A stretch of DNA of 64,000 bases from the NCBI GenBank assembly GCA_009784725.1, contig WQXS01000004.1:62001-126000 (forward strand). The letters are read 5' to 3'. Positions 8,420 to 18,575 of the stretch are shown here, in pieces (the first letter of the stretch is position 1; every line of letters starts with the position of its first letter). The DNA is from Oscillospiraceae bacterium (GTDB taxonomy: Bacteria > Bacillota > Clostridia > Oscillospirales > Oscillospiraceae). Made by a program: the position numbers and the translations under genes. A model generated the notes under the pieces. The model was not told where the DNA came from and made no database searches. It saw nothing but the letters and a program-made list of their open reading frames with translations.

Positions 8420-10090
8420 ATGAGTAAAGTCGTTCTGCTGGCAATTAATGCAAAATATGTTCATTCATCACTTTCGGTATGGGTTATAGCCGAAGGTGTT
8501 TCTCTTTATTCCCGTTTTCCGCATGATGTGAATATTGTAGAAGCCACCATTAATCAAAGCTGTGCCGATATTGTCAGTCTGGTTGCTCCGCATAAACCTG
8601 ACGTAATAGGAATTTCATCATATATTTGGAATGCAGGCATGCTTTCCGGGCTGTGCACTCTGCTGCGGGAAAGATTGCCGGGTGTTCTCATTGTATTAGG
8701 CGGGCCGGAAGCATCTAATAATATTGATTACTGGCTTAATAACGGCGCAGATTATGTACTGCAAGGTGAAGGCGAATATACTTTTCCGCAGTTTTTAGAC
8801 TCGCTTGAGAAACCGGGACAGGGAGACGGTTCAAGACAGGGGGACGGTTCTTCTGTCTTACCCGAAGCAAAAATAAACCAACTCTCCAATAATAAAACAG
8901 AAGAACCGTCCCCCTGTCTTGAACCGTCCCCCTGTCATGTAAACCCATATACTGATGCTTATTTTAAATCACTAAACGGCAGACTGTCATATATTGAGGC
9001 GTCGCGCGGATGTCCCTTTGAGTGTTCCTTTTGTTTGTCTGCCGGGAGCAGTGTAAGATTCTTCCCGCTCGATGAAATAAAAATGCAAATACTAAAGCTT
9101 TCAAAATCCGATACAAAAACAATAAAGTTCGTGGACAGGACTATTAATTGTAATCCGGAGCGGGCATTTAAAATTATTGAGTATATTATCGGCTTGGATA
9201 CCCTGTGCAAATTCCATTTTGAAGCGGCAGCCGATCTCTTTGATGACCCGACATTGTCATTACTTAAAACCGCACCGCCGGGACTTATTCAACTGGAAAT
9301 CGGATTGCAAAGCTTACATGAGCCGACCGTAAAAGCCGTAGCCAGGAAAACAGATACTGAAAAAGCAATGCGTAATATTCATGAATTGGTTAAAATGCAA
9401 AATATCCACATTCATATTGATTTAATTGCAGGTTTGCCATATGAAACATTAATGGATTTTCAAAACAGCTTTAACCGTGCTTATTTATTGAACACACATA
9501 CATTACAGCTCGGGTTTTTAAAACTGCTTTACGGCAGTGAACTCCGTAATAATGCTGCAGCACTCGGCATTGAATATTCATCCGCACCGCCGTATGAAAT
9601 AATACAAAGCAAATGGCTCAGTATTGAAGATATTATTACCCTCAAGCATGTGGAAAATGCACTGCAGAATACACGAAATAAGAACCGCTTTTTGTCTGTA
9701 ATTCATTATGTTCTGACTTTAATGGGGCAAACACCGTTTTCATTAATGCACTCTATCGGAAGCAATGTACCAAATCACGGAACACAGCTTGAAAACTATA
9801 TTATTCAACTCTTTAATTTTTTTCTGAAATTACCGGGAGTTGATGAAAGTGACTTAAAAGACTGTTTTATTTATGATTGGCTGAGTATGGTAAAGGGCAA
9901 AAATACCCCGGCATTCTTAAAAAACGATTGTGAGCATAGGAATTATGCCGCAAAATCAGCAGAAAAAACTCTCGGACGAAAAATCAGACGTGAAGAATAT
10001 GCAGTACTGAATTCCGGCAGCTGTATTTTCGTTGACAGCAACAGCCGCTCCCCTGTGACGGGATTGTATGAAGTATTTATTATTAAGTAA
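8420..10090 (+). CDS. B12-binding radical SAM protein (DUF4080-like) with in-frame repeat insertion
   Basis: An iron-sulfur radical SAM enzyme of 556 residues. The N-terminal Rossmann-like cobalamin-binding domain (about 1-130, with IGISSYIWN and VLGGPEAS) precedes the radical SAM core, whose cluster cysteines are Cys198, Cys202 and Cys205 in RGCPFECSFC. The family contains methyltransferases and other B12-dependent enzymes; substrate unknown. Between the two domains (residues 133-172) lies a 40-residue Gly/Ser/Pro-rich stretch encoded entirely by a 120-bp inverted-repeat element (8817-8936) that keeps the frame open. Excluding it, the gene has an ordinary length. Confidence 0.88.
   Translation: MSKVVLLAINAKYVHSSLSVWVIAEGVSLYSRFPHDVNIVEATINQSCADIVSLVAPHKPDVIGISSYIWNAGMLSGLCTLLRERLPGVLIVLGGPEASNNIDYWLNNGADYVLQGEGEYTFPQFLDSLEKPGQGDGSRQGDGSSVLPEAKINQLSNNKTEEPSPCLEPSPCHVNPYTDAYFKSLNGRLSYIEASRGCPFECSFCLSAGSSVRFFPLDEIKMQILKLSKSDTKTIKFVDRTINCNPERAFKIIEYIIGLDTLCKFHFEAAADLFDDPTLSLLKTAPPGLIQLEIGLQSLHEPTVKAVARKTDTEKAMRNIHELVKMQNIHIHIDLIAGLPYETLMDFQNSFNRAYLLNTHTLQLGFLKLLYGSELRNNAAALGIEYSSAPPYEIIQSKWLSIEDIITLKHVENALQNTRNKNRFLSVIHYVLTLMGQTPFSLMHSIGSNVPNHGTQLENYIIQLFNFFLKLPGVDESDLKDCFIYDWLSMVKGKNTPAFLKNDCEHRNYAAKSAEKTLGRKIRREEYAVLNSGSCIFVDSNSRSPVTGLYEVFIIK
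8817..8936. repeat. 120-bp inverted-repeat (REP/MITE-like) element inserted in frame
   Basis: Two 40-bp arms (8817-8856 and 8897-8936) are reverse complements with one mismatch and flank a 40-bp centre. Each arm contains two copies of a 16-bp unit GACAGGGGGACGGTTC, separated by AA (8817-8832 with one A for G, and 8835-8850) or TT on the other side (8903-8918, 8921-8936). Its length, 120 bp, is a multiple of three and contains no stop in the host frame, so the host gene is not broken. REP-type palindromic families with GACGGTTC cores are widespread in bacterial genomes; attribution to such a family is from memory. No other copy was seen in the window. Confidence 0.9.
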
Positions 10091-10148
10091 CGGAGTAACA
10101 GCATGACAGTGAGGAGAAAGCTAAACTTTACAGCTGTGTTGCATCAAT

Positions 10149-10982
10149 ATGAAAATAACTATACATAAAAATGAAATAGAAATCTCACGCATAGCCGATT
10201 TTAACCTTAAAAAAACCTTTGAGTGCGGGCAATGCTTTCGATGGGATGCGGATAAAAACGGGTCATATACCGGTGTTGCATTCAATCGTGTTATTAAAGC
10301 CCGCAGTTGCAACGATAGTATTTATTTATCATGTAATGAAGATGAATTAGAATCAATATGGCGCAATTATTTTGATCTTGACCGTGACTATGCTGCAATA
10401 AGAGAGCAGTTGTGTATTGATGACTTCATGCAGAAGGCCACAGATTACGGCATGGGTATTCGGATTCTTCGTCAGGATAAATGGGAGGCACTTTGCTCAT
10501 TTATAATTTCGCAAAATAACAATATCCCGAGAATAAAATCAATAATTAACTCATTATGCCGAGAGTATGGTGATGAAATAAAATTTGAAGGAAACAAATA
10601 TTATTCATTTCCATCTTCCGATATACTGGCATATCTGACACCTGAGAAGCTTGCACCTCTTCGCTGCGGATACAGAGCCGAGTATATTATCCGCTCTGCC
10701 AAAGCTATATCCGGCGGAGAAATTAACCTTGATGCTTTAACCGCATGTGACCCGGACTATACACGTGCAGAGCTAAAGAAGCTTTATGGTGTAGGCGATA
10801 AAGTTGCCGATTGTGTAATGTTATTCGGCCTTCATATGCTTGGTGCATTTCCGCTTGATGTATGGATGAAAAGAGCCGTAGCAAAACACTACGGCTCCGG
10901 ATTCGACCCTAATATATTCAGTCCTTATGCAGGGATTGCTCAGCAGTATATATTTCATTATACTCGAAATACTACTTTTTAA
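10149..10982 (+). CDS. ogg: 8-oxoguanine DNA glycosylase/AP lyase (OGG1-type)
   Basis: Excises oxidised guanine from DNA. The 277-residue protein has an OGG N-terminal domain (FECGQCFRW, about 26-34), then a helix-hairpin-helix GPD domain. Lys218 in GVGDKVADC matches the catalytic lysine of human OGG1 (Lys249), and Asp237 in PLDVW lies 19 residues later, the same spacing as Lys249-Asp268. The ribosome binding site is poor (GAGGAG lies about 30 bases upstream), but no better in-frame start exists. The 3' end overlaps the convergent nitroreductase by 11 bp. Confidence 0.92.
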   Translation: MKITIHKNEIEISRIADFNLKKTFECGQCFRWDADKNGSYTGVAFNRVIKARSCNDSIYLSCNEDELESIWRNYFDLDRDYAAIREQLCIDDFMQKATDYGMGIRILRQDKWEALCSFIISQNNNIPRIKSIINSLCREYGDEIKFEGNKYYSFPSSDILAYLTPEKLAPLRCGYRAEYIIRSAKAISGGEINLDALTACDPDYTRAELKKLYGVGDKVADCVMLFGLHMLGAFPLDVWMKRAVAKHYGSGFDPNIFSPYAGIAQQYIFHYTRNTTF

Positions 10983-11499
10983 AACCGTTGAACCATGCTC
11001 TTTCGTTAAAAGGTTTTCTTTGTACGTAGTTTAACGGATCTTTTGCAATTCCGACGGGAAGAAAACACACGAGCTCATAATCTTCGGGCACTTTAAGATA
11101 ATTTGCCATCTTTTTTCCTAATTGATGTTCGTCGGTTATTACACCTTCCATCCAACAGCTTTGATATCCCAGCTCAACTATTGCAACAAGCATATTTTCA
11201 ATAGCTGCCGAATAATCATGGACATTAAAACATGTATTTTTATATGCAGGAATTGCCTGTGTCAGCACACAGATGATTGCCGGTCCCGATATAGTGAATT
11301 CCGGTCCGACCGCTTTGCGAAGACCGTTTAATACGTCGGGATCATCCACTGCAATCAAACTTGTTGTTTGTGTATTACAGCCTGACGGTGCACAAAGTCC
11401 GGCTTCCATTATTTTAATTAAATCCTCTCTTGGAACGGGAGTGTCCTCATATCCTCCGCGGTAACTTGTTCTCCCCTTAATTGCTTCAAGAGCTGTCAT
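10972..11499 (-). CDS. nitroreductase-family FMN oxidoreductase
   Basis: A flavin-dependent reductase of 175 residues. The start has the FMN-binding R-x-S-x-R pattern (Arg10-Thr-Ser-Tyr-Arg14), followed by EAGLCAPSGCNTQ, a usual nitroreductase signature; the C-terminus has LPVGIAKD. The physiological substrate (quinone, nitro compound or other) cannot be inferred. It stands alone, convergent to ogg and divergent from rpsT. It is the only minus-strand gene in the first 21 kb. Confidence 0.88.
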   Translation of the reverse strand: MTALEAIKGRTSYRGGYEDTPVPREDLIKIMEAGLCAPSGCNTQTTSLIAVDDPDVLNGLRKAVGPEFTISGPAIICVLTQAIPAYKNTCFNVHDYSAAIENMLVAIVELGYQSCWMEGVITDEHQLGKKMANYLKVPEDYELVCFLPVGIAKDPLNYVQRKPFNERAWFNGFKK

Positions 11500-11638
11500 T
11501 GAATAATCCCCCTTATTATTTTTTCATTATTGTAACATATAGCATTACATTATTACCAGATATAAAGATAATAATATTAACTATCCCGTCAAATTGCTTT
11601 AAATATATGGATTATCTTACTTTTATATGAAAAAATGC

Positions 11639-11667
11639 TTGCTTTTAGTGCACTCTGGTGGTATTAT
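11639..11667 (+). promoter_or_regulatory. promoter of rpsT
   Basis: TTGCTT (11639-11644) and TATTAT (11662-11667) are separated by exactly 17 bp, a good sigma-A type promoter. It would start transcription near 11674 and give a leader of about 75 bases before the S20 start codon. S20 synthesis is autoregulated in other bacteria, so the leader may matter, but no specific structure was identified. Confidence 0.6.
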
Positions 11668-11749
11668 GGCTTTCGTGACTGTATTAACAGCATAAAAAGA
11701 CTGTTATATCAACAATAACTCACATCGATAGGAGATATACGAGGATATT

Positions 11750-12019
11750 ATGGCTAACATTAAATCATCTGCAAAAAGAGCACTGATAATTGAAAAAACA
11801 ACTGCAAAAAACAGAGCTGCAAAATCATTGATGAAAACAAACATCAAGAAGTTTGACGCTGCAGTATCGGGAACCGACAAGGATGCAGCAGAAAGCTCAT
11901 ATAAAGATGCAGTTAAGTCAGTTGACCGTGCAGCTACAAAAAATCTTATTCACAAGAATAAAGCTAACCGCAGAAAAAGTATAATGACACAAAAATTAAA
12001 CGCAATGGAGAGCAAATAA
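11750..12019 (+). CDS. rpsT: 30S ribosomal protein S20
   Basis: Primary 16S rRNA-binding protein of the small subunit. At 89 residues with MANIKSSAKRA at the start, a Lys/Ala-rich helical body and KNKANRRKS near the end, it matches S20 throughout. AGGAGATATACGAGG precedes the ATG. It has its own promoter and a strong terminator, so it is a single-gene unit lying directly upstream of dnaA, where rpmH is the more usual neighbour. Confidence 0.97.
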   Translation: MANIKSSAKRALIIEKTTAKNRAAKSLMKTNIKKFDAAVSGTDKDAAESSYKDAVKSVDRAATKNLIHKNKANRRKSIMTQKLNAMESK

Positions 12020-12084
12020 CAGCTCGTAAATTACTGCGATGCCAACATGGTCGTCAATATATCCGTGTAGAAGATTTTAATTAT

Positions 12085-12125
12085 ACGTTTCGTACCAAAA
12101 TAACCGGTGCGAAGCGTCTTTTTTT
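12085..12125 (+). terminator. rho-independent terminator after rpsT
   Basis: An 11-bp stem (12086-12096 with 12106-12116, two G-U pairs) with a 9-base loop is followed by TCTTTTTTT (12117-12125). It separates rpsT from dnaA. Confidence 0.88.
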
Positions 12126-12149
12126 GCACACATTTTAAGTGTTTTATAC

Positions 12150-12178
12150 TTGCTTTTTCCACATATAATTGGTAGAAT
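12150..12178 (+). promoter_or_regulatory. dnaA promoter with an embedded DnaA box
   Basis: TTGCTT (12150-12155), a 17-bp spacer and TAGAAT (12173-12178) form a plausible promoter with a leader of about 60 bases before ATG 12246. The 9-mer TTTTCCACA at 12155-12163, a one-mismatch DnaA box, overlaps the -35 and spacer, which would let DnaA repress its own gene. Autorepression is known in other bacteria; here it is inferred from position. Confidence 0.6.
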
Positions 12179-12245
12179 ATAAAGTGTATTTTCCCATGTA
12201 TTTTAAAGGGTTTTTACAGATTAGCAAACCGAAAGGGACAGTATT

Positions 12246-13571
12246 ATGAACTCTGCTGCCGATGTATGGAGCAAGGTGCTGGAAATTCTTAGAAACGATC
12301 TTACCGAAACAGCTATTTCTACATGGTTTGACGATTGCAGTGCAGTTGAACTTTCCGGCAATCGTTTAATTCTGCACACACCTACAAAATATAAAAAAGA
12401 AGTCATTGAAGGACGTTTTCTCGGTACAATAAAAAGCGCACTGCAGAATCTATTCGCTTCCGATGATGACTTCGAGGTCCTTATACTGGATGATGACGGG
12501 CTTAAGGTAATGACAGAAGCCACGGATGTTCCCGATTACTTAAGTATTGATGAATATACATTTGAACATTTTGTCGTAGGCAGCTCAAATAAATTTGCAC
12601 ATGCCGCCGCACTTGCTGTTTCAGACGGCAGAAAAAAGCAGGATTATAATCCTCTCTTTATCTACGGCGAATCAGGCCTTGGAAAAACACATCTTCTTTA
12701 TGCAATACGCCATGCTGTTGAAAGTAAATTTCCGCATTATAAGGTTATTTACGTAAAAGGTGAGGATTTTACCAATGAGCTCATAACTGCGATTCAACAG
12801 GGTAAAAATGTAGAGTTCCGCGAAAAATACAGAAGCGCCGACTTCTTTTTAATGGACGATATCCAATTTATTGCCGGCAGGCGCAGCACTCAGGAGGAAT
12901 ATTTTAATACATTTAACACCTTGTATGAGCTTGGCAAGCAAATTGTTTTTACATCTGACAGACCCCCAAATGAAATGCTTCAATTGGATGACAGACTCAG
13001 AACAAGATTTGAACAAGGCCTCAGAGCAGATATTCAACCTCCGGATGATGAGCTGCGTGTAGCAATAATCAGAAATAAAGCAAAGCAGCTTGGTGTTGTT
13101 TTACCTGATGATGTTACTAACTATATTGCAGATAATCTTGATTCAAATGTAAGACAGCTTGAGGGAGCCGTCAAAATGATTATTGCATACAGAGATATCA
13201 TGGATGACGATATTACCGTTGAATCAGTTAAAACAAGACTTAAAGACATGTTTAAGGGTGAGAGGGATTTAATTCCGACAACAGAAATAATTATCGGAGA
13301 AACAGCCAAATATTACATGCAGACACCCGAAGACGTAATGGGTCAAAGCAGAGTCGCAGACACAGCTCTTGCAAGACAAATTGCAATGTATCTTATTCGC
13401 AAGCTTACAAACCTGTCTCTTAAGGATATAGGCGGTGTTTTTGGCAGGGATCATACAACGGTTCTCACTTCAGTCAGAAAAATTGAGAAAAAAATAAGAG
13501 AAGAAAATGATTTTTCCGGAATAATAAGAGACATAACCTCCAACATCAATTCCAAAACATCAAACAGATAA
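12246..13571 (+). CDS. dnaA: chromosomal replication initiator DnaA
   Basis: AAA+ ATPase that melts the origin. Domain I (about 1-85) is followed by a very short linker, then the AAA+ domain with Walker A GESGLGKT at residues 141-148 and Walker B FFLMDDIQF. The C-terminal domain IV has the DNA-binding signature GRDHTTVLTSVRKI. The 441-residue length is normal. Start ATG 12246 has the upstream site GAAAGGGACAG. The gene is followed by an AT-rich spacer with DnaA boxes and then dnaN. Confidence 0.98.
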   Translation: MNSAADVWSKVLEILRNDLTETAISTWFDDCSAVELSGNRLILHTPTKYKKEVIEGRFLGTIKSALQNLFASDDDFEVLILDDDGLKVMTEATDVPDYLSIDEYTFEHFVVGSSNKFAHAAALAVSDGRKKQDYNPLFIYGESGLGKTHLLYAIRHAVESKFPHYKVIYVKGEDFTNELITAIQQGKNVEFREKYRSADFFLMDDIQFIAGRRSTQEEYFNTFNTLYELGKQIVFTSDRPPNEMLQLDDRLRTRFEQGLRADIQPPDDELRVAIIRNKAKQLGVVLPDDVTNYIADNLDSNVRQLEGAVKMIIAYRDIMDDDITVESVKTRLKDMFKGERDLIPTTEIIIGETAKYYMQTPEDVMGQSRVADTALARQIAMYLIRKLTNLSLKDIGGVFGRDHTTVLTSVRKIEKKIREENDFSGIIRDITSNINSKTSNR

Positions 13572-13799
13572 TAGTAACATTTTTTATGTTATGTCCTGTT
13601 AACTGCTGTGGAAAATATTAAATAAAAATATTTGTCATATTTTATAACAAAAGTTTATAACATTGTTTAAAATTTACAACATTGATATTTCAACGCATAT
13701 TATTGTTTTCCACATAAATAACACCTACTACAACTGTTACTATAATAATATTATTTATCTTTATAAACAGATAATATGAATGAAAGGATTATTCCGACT
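13572..13799. other. candidate replication origin (oriC) between dnaA and dnaN
   Basis: This 228-bp spacer is strongly AT-rich and contains two DnaA-box-like 9-mers in opposite orientation: TTTTCCACA at 13706-13714 on the + strand, and its complement TGTGGAAAA at 13607-13615. Both match TTATCCACA except at one base, and the same variant occurs upstream of dnaA at 12155-12163. Long A/T stretches between 13615 and 13700 could be the unwinding element. A TATAAT at 13741-13746 may serve dnaN. Few boxes are visible, so the assignment rests mainly on position. Confidence 0.6.
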
Positions 13800-14918
13800 A
13801 TGAAATTTACATGTGAAAAACCAATACTGCTTTCAGCAATCCTTACGGCATCGCGTGCAGCTGTTACAAAAAGCCCAATTCCTTTGCTTGAAGGATTATT
13901 GCTTGAAGCAGCAAATGATAATGTAAAAATAACAGGTTATGACCTTAAAACAGGAATAATAACCAATGTACCTGCAGAGGTTGAAGCATCCGGCGGTATT
14001 GTTCTTAATGCACGTCTTTTTGGTGAGATAATAAGAAAAATGCCCGGCCAGTATGTAACAGTTTCAGTAAACTCAGGATATGTTGCTGCAATAAGCAGTG
14101 AAATGAGTGATTTTGAAGTTTTAGGCTCTCCGACATCTGATTATCCAGAGCTGCCTGCAGTAGATGAGCAAGATGCAATAGATATCAGCGAGGCAGTACT
14201 TAAAAAAATGATTTCACAAACAAATTTTGCCGTAAGTGATAACGAATCGCGGCCGATTCATACCGGAGCATTATTTGAAACAGAGGAAGGCAGCCTTACT
14301 ATTGTAGCAGTTGACGGCTACAGACTTGCACTGAGACGGGAAGCACTTGAAAAAAGCGATGTTCCGGAACTAAGTTTTGTTGTACCGGGAACAGCTCTTA
14401 ATGAAGTAGAAAGAATAATATCCGACGGGGACGGAAATGTTACAATTAAACTCGGTTCAAAGCACATTATTTTTGCAATTGATAATACTGTATTAATATC
14501 CCGCAGACTTGAAGGAGATTTTCTTAACTATAAAAATTCACTTCCGCAGCAGGCAAAATACCGCCTGAAAATTGAGAAGGATGAGCTTATAGCTGCTGTT
14601 GAAAGAGTATCACTTATTATCAGCGATAAACTTAAAAGCCCTGTAAGATGTGTTTTCGGCGAAGATATAGTCAAGCTTCATTCGGTATCAGCACTAGGCA
14701 AGGCAAGTGATGAATGTATAATCAGCGGTGACGGAGAGAGCCTTGAAATAGGTTTTAACGACAGATATCTTCTTGAAGCACTCAAAGCCGCACCTGCCGA
14801 TGATATAATACTTGAGCTGAATTCGGGGGTAACACCGTGCATAATATCCCCTGCCGGCGATGCAGATAATTTCCTGTATATGATTCTTCCTGTCCGTCTG
14901 AAAGCATATGAAGGTTAA
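13800..14918 (+). CDS. dnaN: DNA polymerase III beta subunit (sliding clamp)
   Basis: Ring-shaped processivity clamp. The start at 13800 (MKFTCEKPILL, 372 residues) is preferred to the in-frame ATG at 13776, because the family begins with this MKF-type strand and AAAGGA lies at 13782-13787. Three tandem clamp domains span the length, with LEGLLLEA and DGYRLALR motifs. The C-terminus ends with MILPVRL, which forms the conserved partner-binding region. The 3' end overlaps yaaA by 11 bp. Confidence 0.97.
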   Translation: MKFTCEKPILLSAILTASRAAVTKSPIPLLEGLLLEAANDNVKITGYDLKTGIITNVPAEVEASGGIVLNARLFGEIIRKMPGQYVTVSVNSGYVAAISSEMSDFEVLGSPTSDYPELPAVDEQDAIDISEAVLKKMISQTNFAVSDNESRPIHTGALFETEEGSLTIVAVDGYRLALRREALEKSDVPELSFVVPGTALNEVERIISDGDGNVTIKLGSKHIIFAIDNTVLISRRLEGDFLNYKNSLPQQAKYRLKIEKDELIAAVERVSLIISDKLKSPVRCVFGEDIVKLHSVSALGKASDECIISGDGESLEIGFNDRYLLEALKAAPADDIILELNSGVTPCIISPAGDADNFLYMILPVRLKAYEG

Positions 14919-15135
14919 AATTGACGGTGTCCGCAGTGTGCGAATAAACGGCGAATATATAAAACTGGACTCACTGCTCAAATATACTTCTATTGCATCG
15001 ACAGGCGGAGAGGCTAAGCATCTGATTAACAGCGGCGGAGTATATGTAGGGAAATCTGTATGTACATCCAGAGGGAAAAAAATAAGGCCCGGAGATATTA
15101 TCCGGATCGGGGAAAGCGTTATTTTAGTTAAATAG
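14908..15135 (+). CDS. yaaA: S4-domain RNA-binding protein YaaA
   Basis: A 75-residue protein consisting of one S4-like RNA-binding domain (LDSLLKYTSIASTGGEAKHL, then GGVYVG and RPGDII). It is the standard small gene between dnaN and recF in Bacillota; in Bacillus subtilis the homologue is linked to 50S ribosome assembly. Overlap with dnaN and a 10-bp gap to recF indicate one operon. Confidence 0.93.
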   Translation: MKVKIDGVRSVRINGEYIKLDSLLKYTSIASTGGEAKHLINSGGVYVGKSVCTSRGKKIRPGDIIRIGESVILVK

Positions 15136-15145
15136 GTAAAGATTA

Positions 15146-16252
15146 TTGAATGTAAACGAGATATATCTCGACGGATACCGCAACTATATCGATACTACGG
15201 CACATTTCATCAATGGTGTTAACGTAATAACCGGAAGAAATGCGCAAGGTAAAACAAATCTTATTGAAGCAATATATTATCTCACGTCCGGACGGTCATT
15301 TCGTCCTGCAAGCGATAAAGAGCTGATAAAATTTGATACTGAAACGGCATGTATCCGTGCGGGCATCGTTTCTAATGAGCGGGAACAAACGCTTGAAGCA
15401 CGGATTTTTCGCGGCCGGCGGCGCCATTTGTTTGCTAATGATGTAAAGCTGAAAAAAGCAGCAGAGCTTGCCGGAAGACTTACAGCTGTACTTTTTTCAC
15501 CGGATGATTTAACCCTTATAAAAGACGGTGCATCGGTAAGACGCAAAATGATGGATAACTGTCTGTCGCAGCTTCGGCCGGGCTACCTTGCAGCACTTAC
15601 TGAGTTTAATAAGCTTTACGAGCACAAAACACGTATATTGCGGGATTATCATGAAAAGCCGTCATTACTTGAACTGCTCGATGATTATGACTTGCGGCTG
15701 GCAGAGCAAAGCGCAAAGCTTATTTACTACAGAGCTGCATTTGCAGAAGGTTTATCAAAAAGAGCTGCAAAAATTCATGATGAGTTTGCAAGCGGAACAG
15801 AAACACTGAGTATCACTTATAAAACGGTCGGGCGTATTGACGCCGAAGGAAAAAAACCCTCCGAGCTGCTTCCTCTGCTGCTAAGACACCAGGCTGAACA
15901 CAGAAACGCAGAGCTAAGATCGGGATTATGTTTATCAGGTGCACATAAGGATGATCTGGAAATAGAAATAAACGGCACGCCTGCACGCAAATACGCATCT
16001 CAAGGTCAGGCGCGTACAGCATCGGTTTCTATTAAACTCGCCGAGCGCGATATCCATTATGATGACAAAAATGAATACCCTGTATTACTTCTTGACGATG
16101 TTCTTTCCGAACTTGATTCAAAGCGGCAGAATTTTATACTAAGCAGAATAAAAGAGGGGCAGGTATTTATTACATGCTGTGAGGATACAGTAATTGAAGC
16201 ACTGCATAACGGCAATACTCTTAGGATAGAAAAAGGCAAAATAATTGCTTAA
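15146..16252 (+). CDS. recF: DNA replication and repair protein RecF
   Basis: SMC-like ATPase that loads RecA at gaps. Walker A GRNAQGKT is at residues 30-37 and the Walker B region LLLDDVLSELD lies near the end, with the ABC-type signature SQGQARTASV before it. At 368 residues it has the expected length. The start is TTG 15146 (MNVNEIYLDGYRNY); the upstream AGGTAAAG is a modest ribosome binding site, and no ATG fits the conserved N-terminal strand. Confidence 0.96.
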   Translation: MNVNEIYLDGYRNYIDTTAHFINGVNVITGRNAQGKTNLIEAIYYLTSGRSFRPASDKELIKFDTETACIRAGIVSNEREQTLEARIFRGRRRHLFANDVKLKKAAELAGRLTAVLFSPDDLTLIKDGASVRRKMMDNCLSQLRPGYLAALTEFNKLYEHKTRILRDYHEKPSLLELLDDYDLRLAEQSAKLIYYRAAFAEGLSKRAAKIHDEFASGTETLSITYKTVGRIDAEGKKPSELLPLLLRHQAEHRNAELRSGLCLSGAHKDDLEIEINGTPARKYASQGQARTASVSIKLAERDIHYDDKNEYPVLLLDDVLSELDSKRQNFILSRIKEGQVFITCCEDTVIEALHNGNTLRIEKGKIIA

Positions 16253-16264
16253 GGTAATATTTTT

Positions 16265-16522
16265 ATGTATTTACATTTAGGTCAGAACGTAGTTATACCG
16301 GAATCGGATATTATAGGAATATTTGACCTCGACAACACAACCGGCTCTTATATAACAAAAAATTTCCTTAGCGATGCCGAAAAAGCCGGCAGAGTAATTA
16401 ATGTATCGGATGAACTGCCAAGATCATTTATCGTGAGCGGAAACGAAAAAGAAAGAACAATATATTTATCACAGTTATCTCCACAGACATTGCTCAAACG
16501 TACAGAAGCAATGCGGCTGTGA
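16265..16522 (+). CDS. remB: extracellular matrix/regulatory protein RemB (DUF370)
   Basis: An 85-residue protein of the RemA/RemB family (YaaB), recognised by MYLHLGQNVVIPESDIIGIFD and by its position between recF and gyrB, as in Bacillus. RemA is a DNA-binding activator of matrix and osmoprotection genes; the role of RemB is less clear. It lies 12 bp after recF and is probably cotranscribed. Confidence 0.9.
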   Translation: MYLHLGQNVVIPESDIIGIFDLDNTTGSYITKNFLSDAEKAGRVINVSDELPRSFIVSGNEKERTIYLSQLSPQTLLKRTEAMRL

Positions 16523-16580
16523 AATAAAATGATTTTAACCCGCCATATAATTACGGGTAATTAAGAAGGGATATCAATAA

Positions 16581-18527
<1,947 letters not shown>

Positions 18528-18575
18528 TATCAATCTGCTATTACTCTTATATAATATAAAGAATGGAACAAGAAT

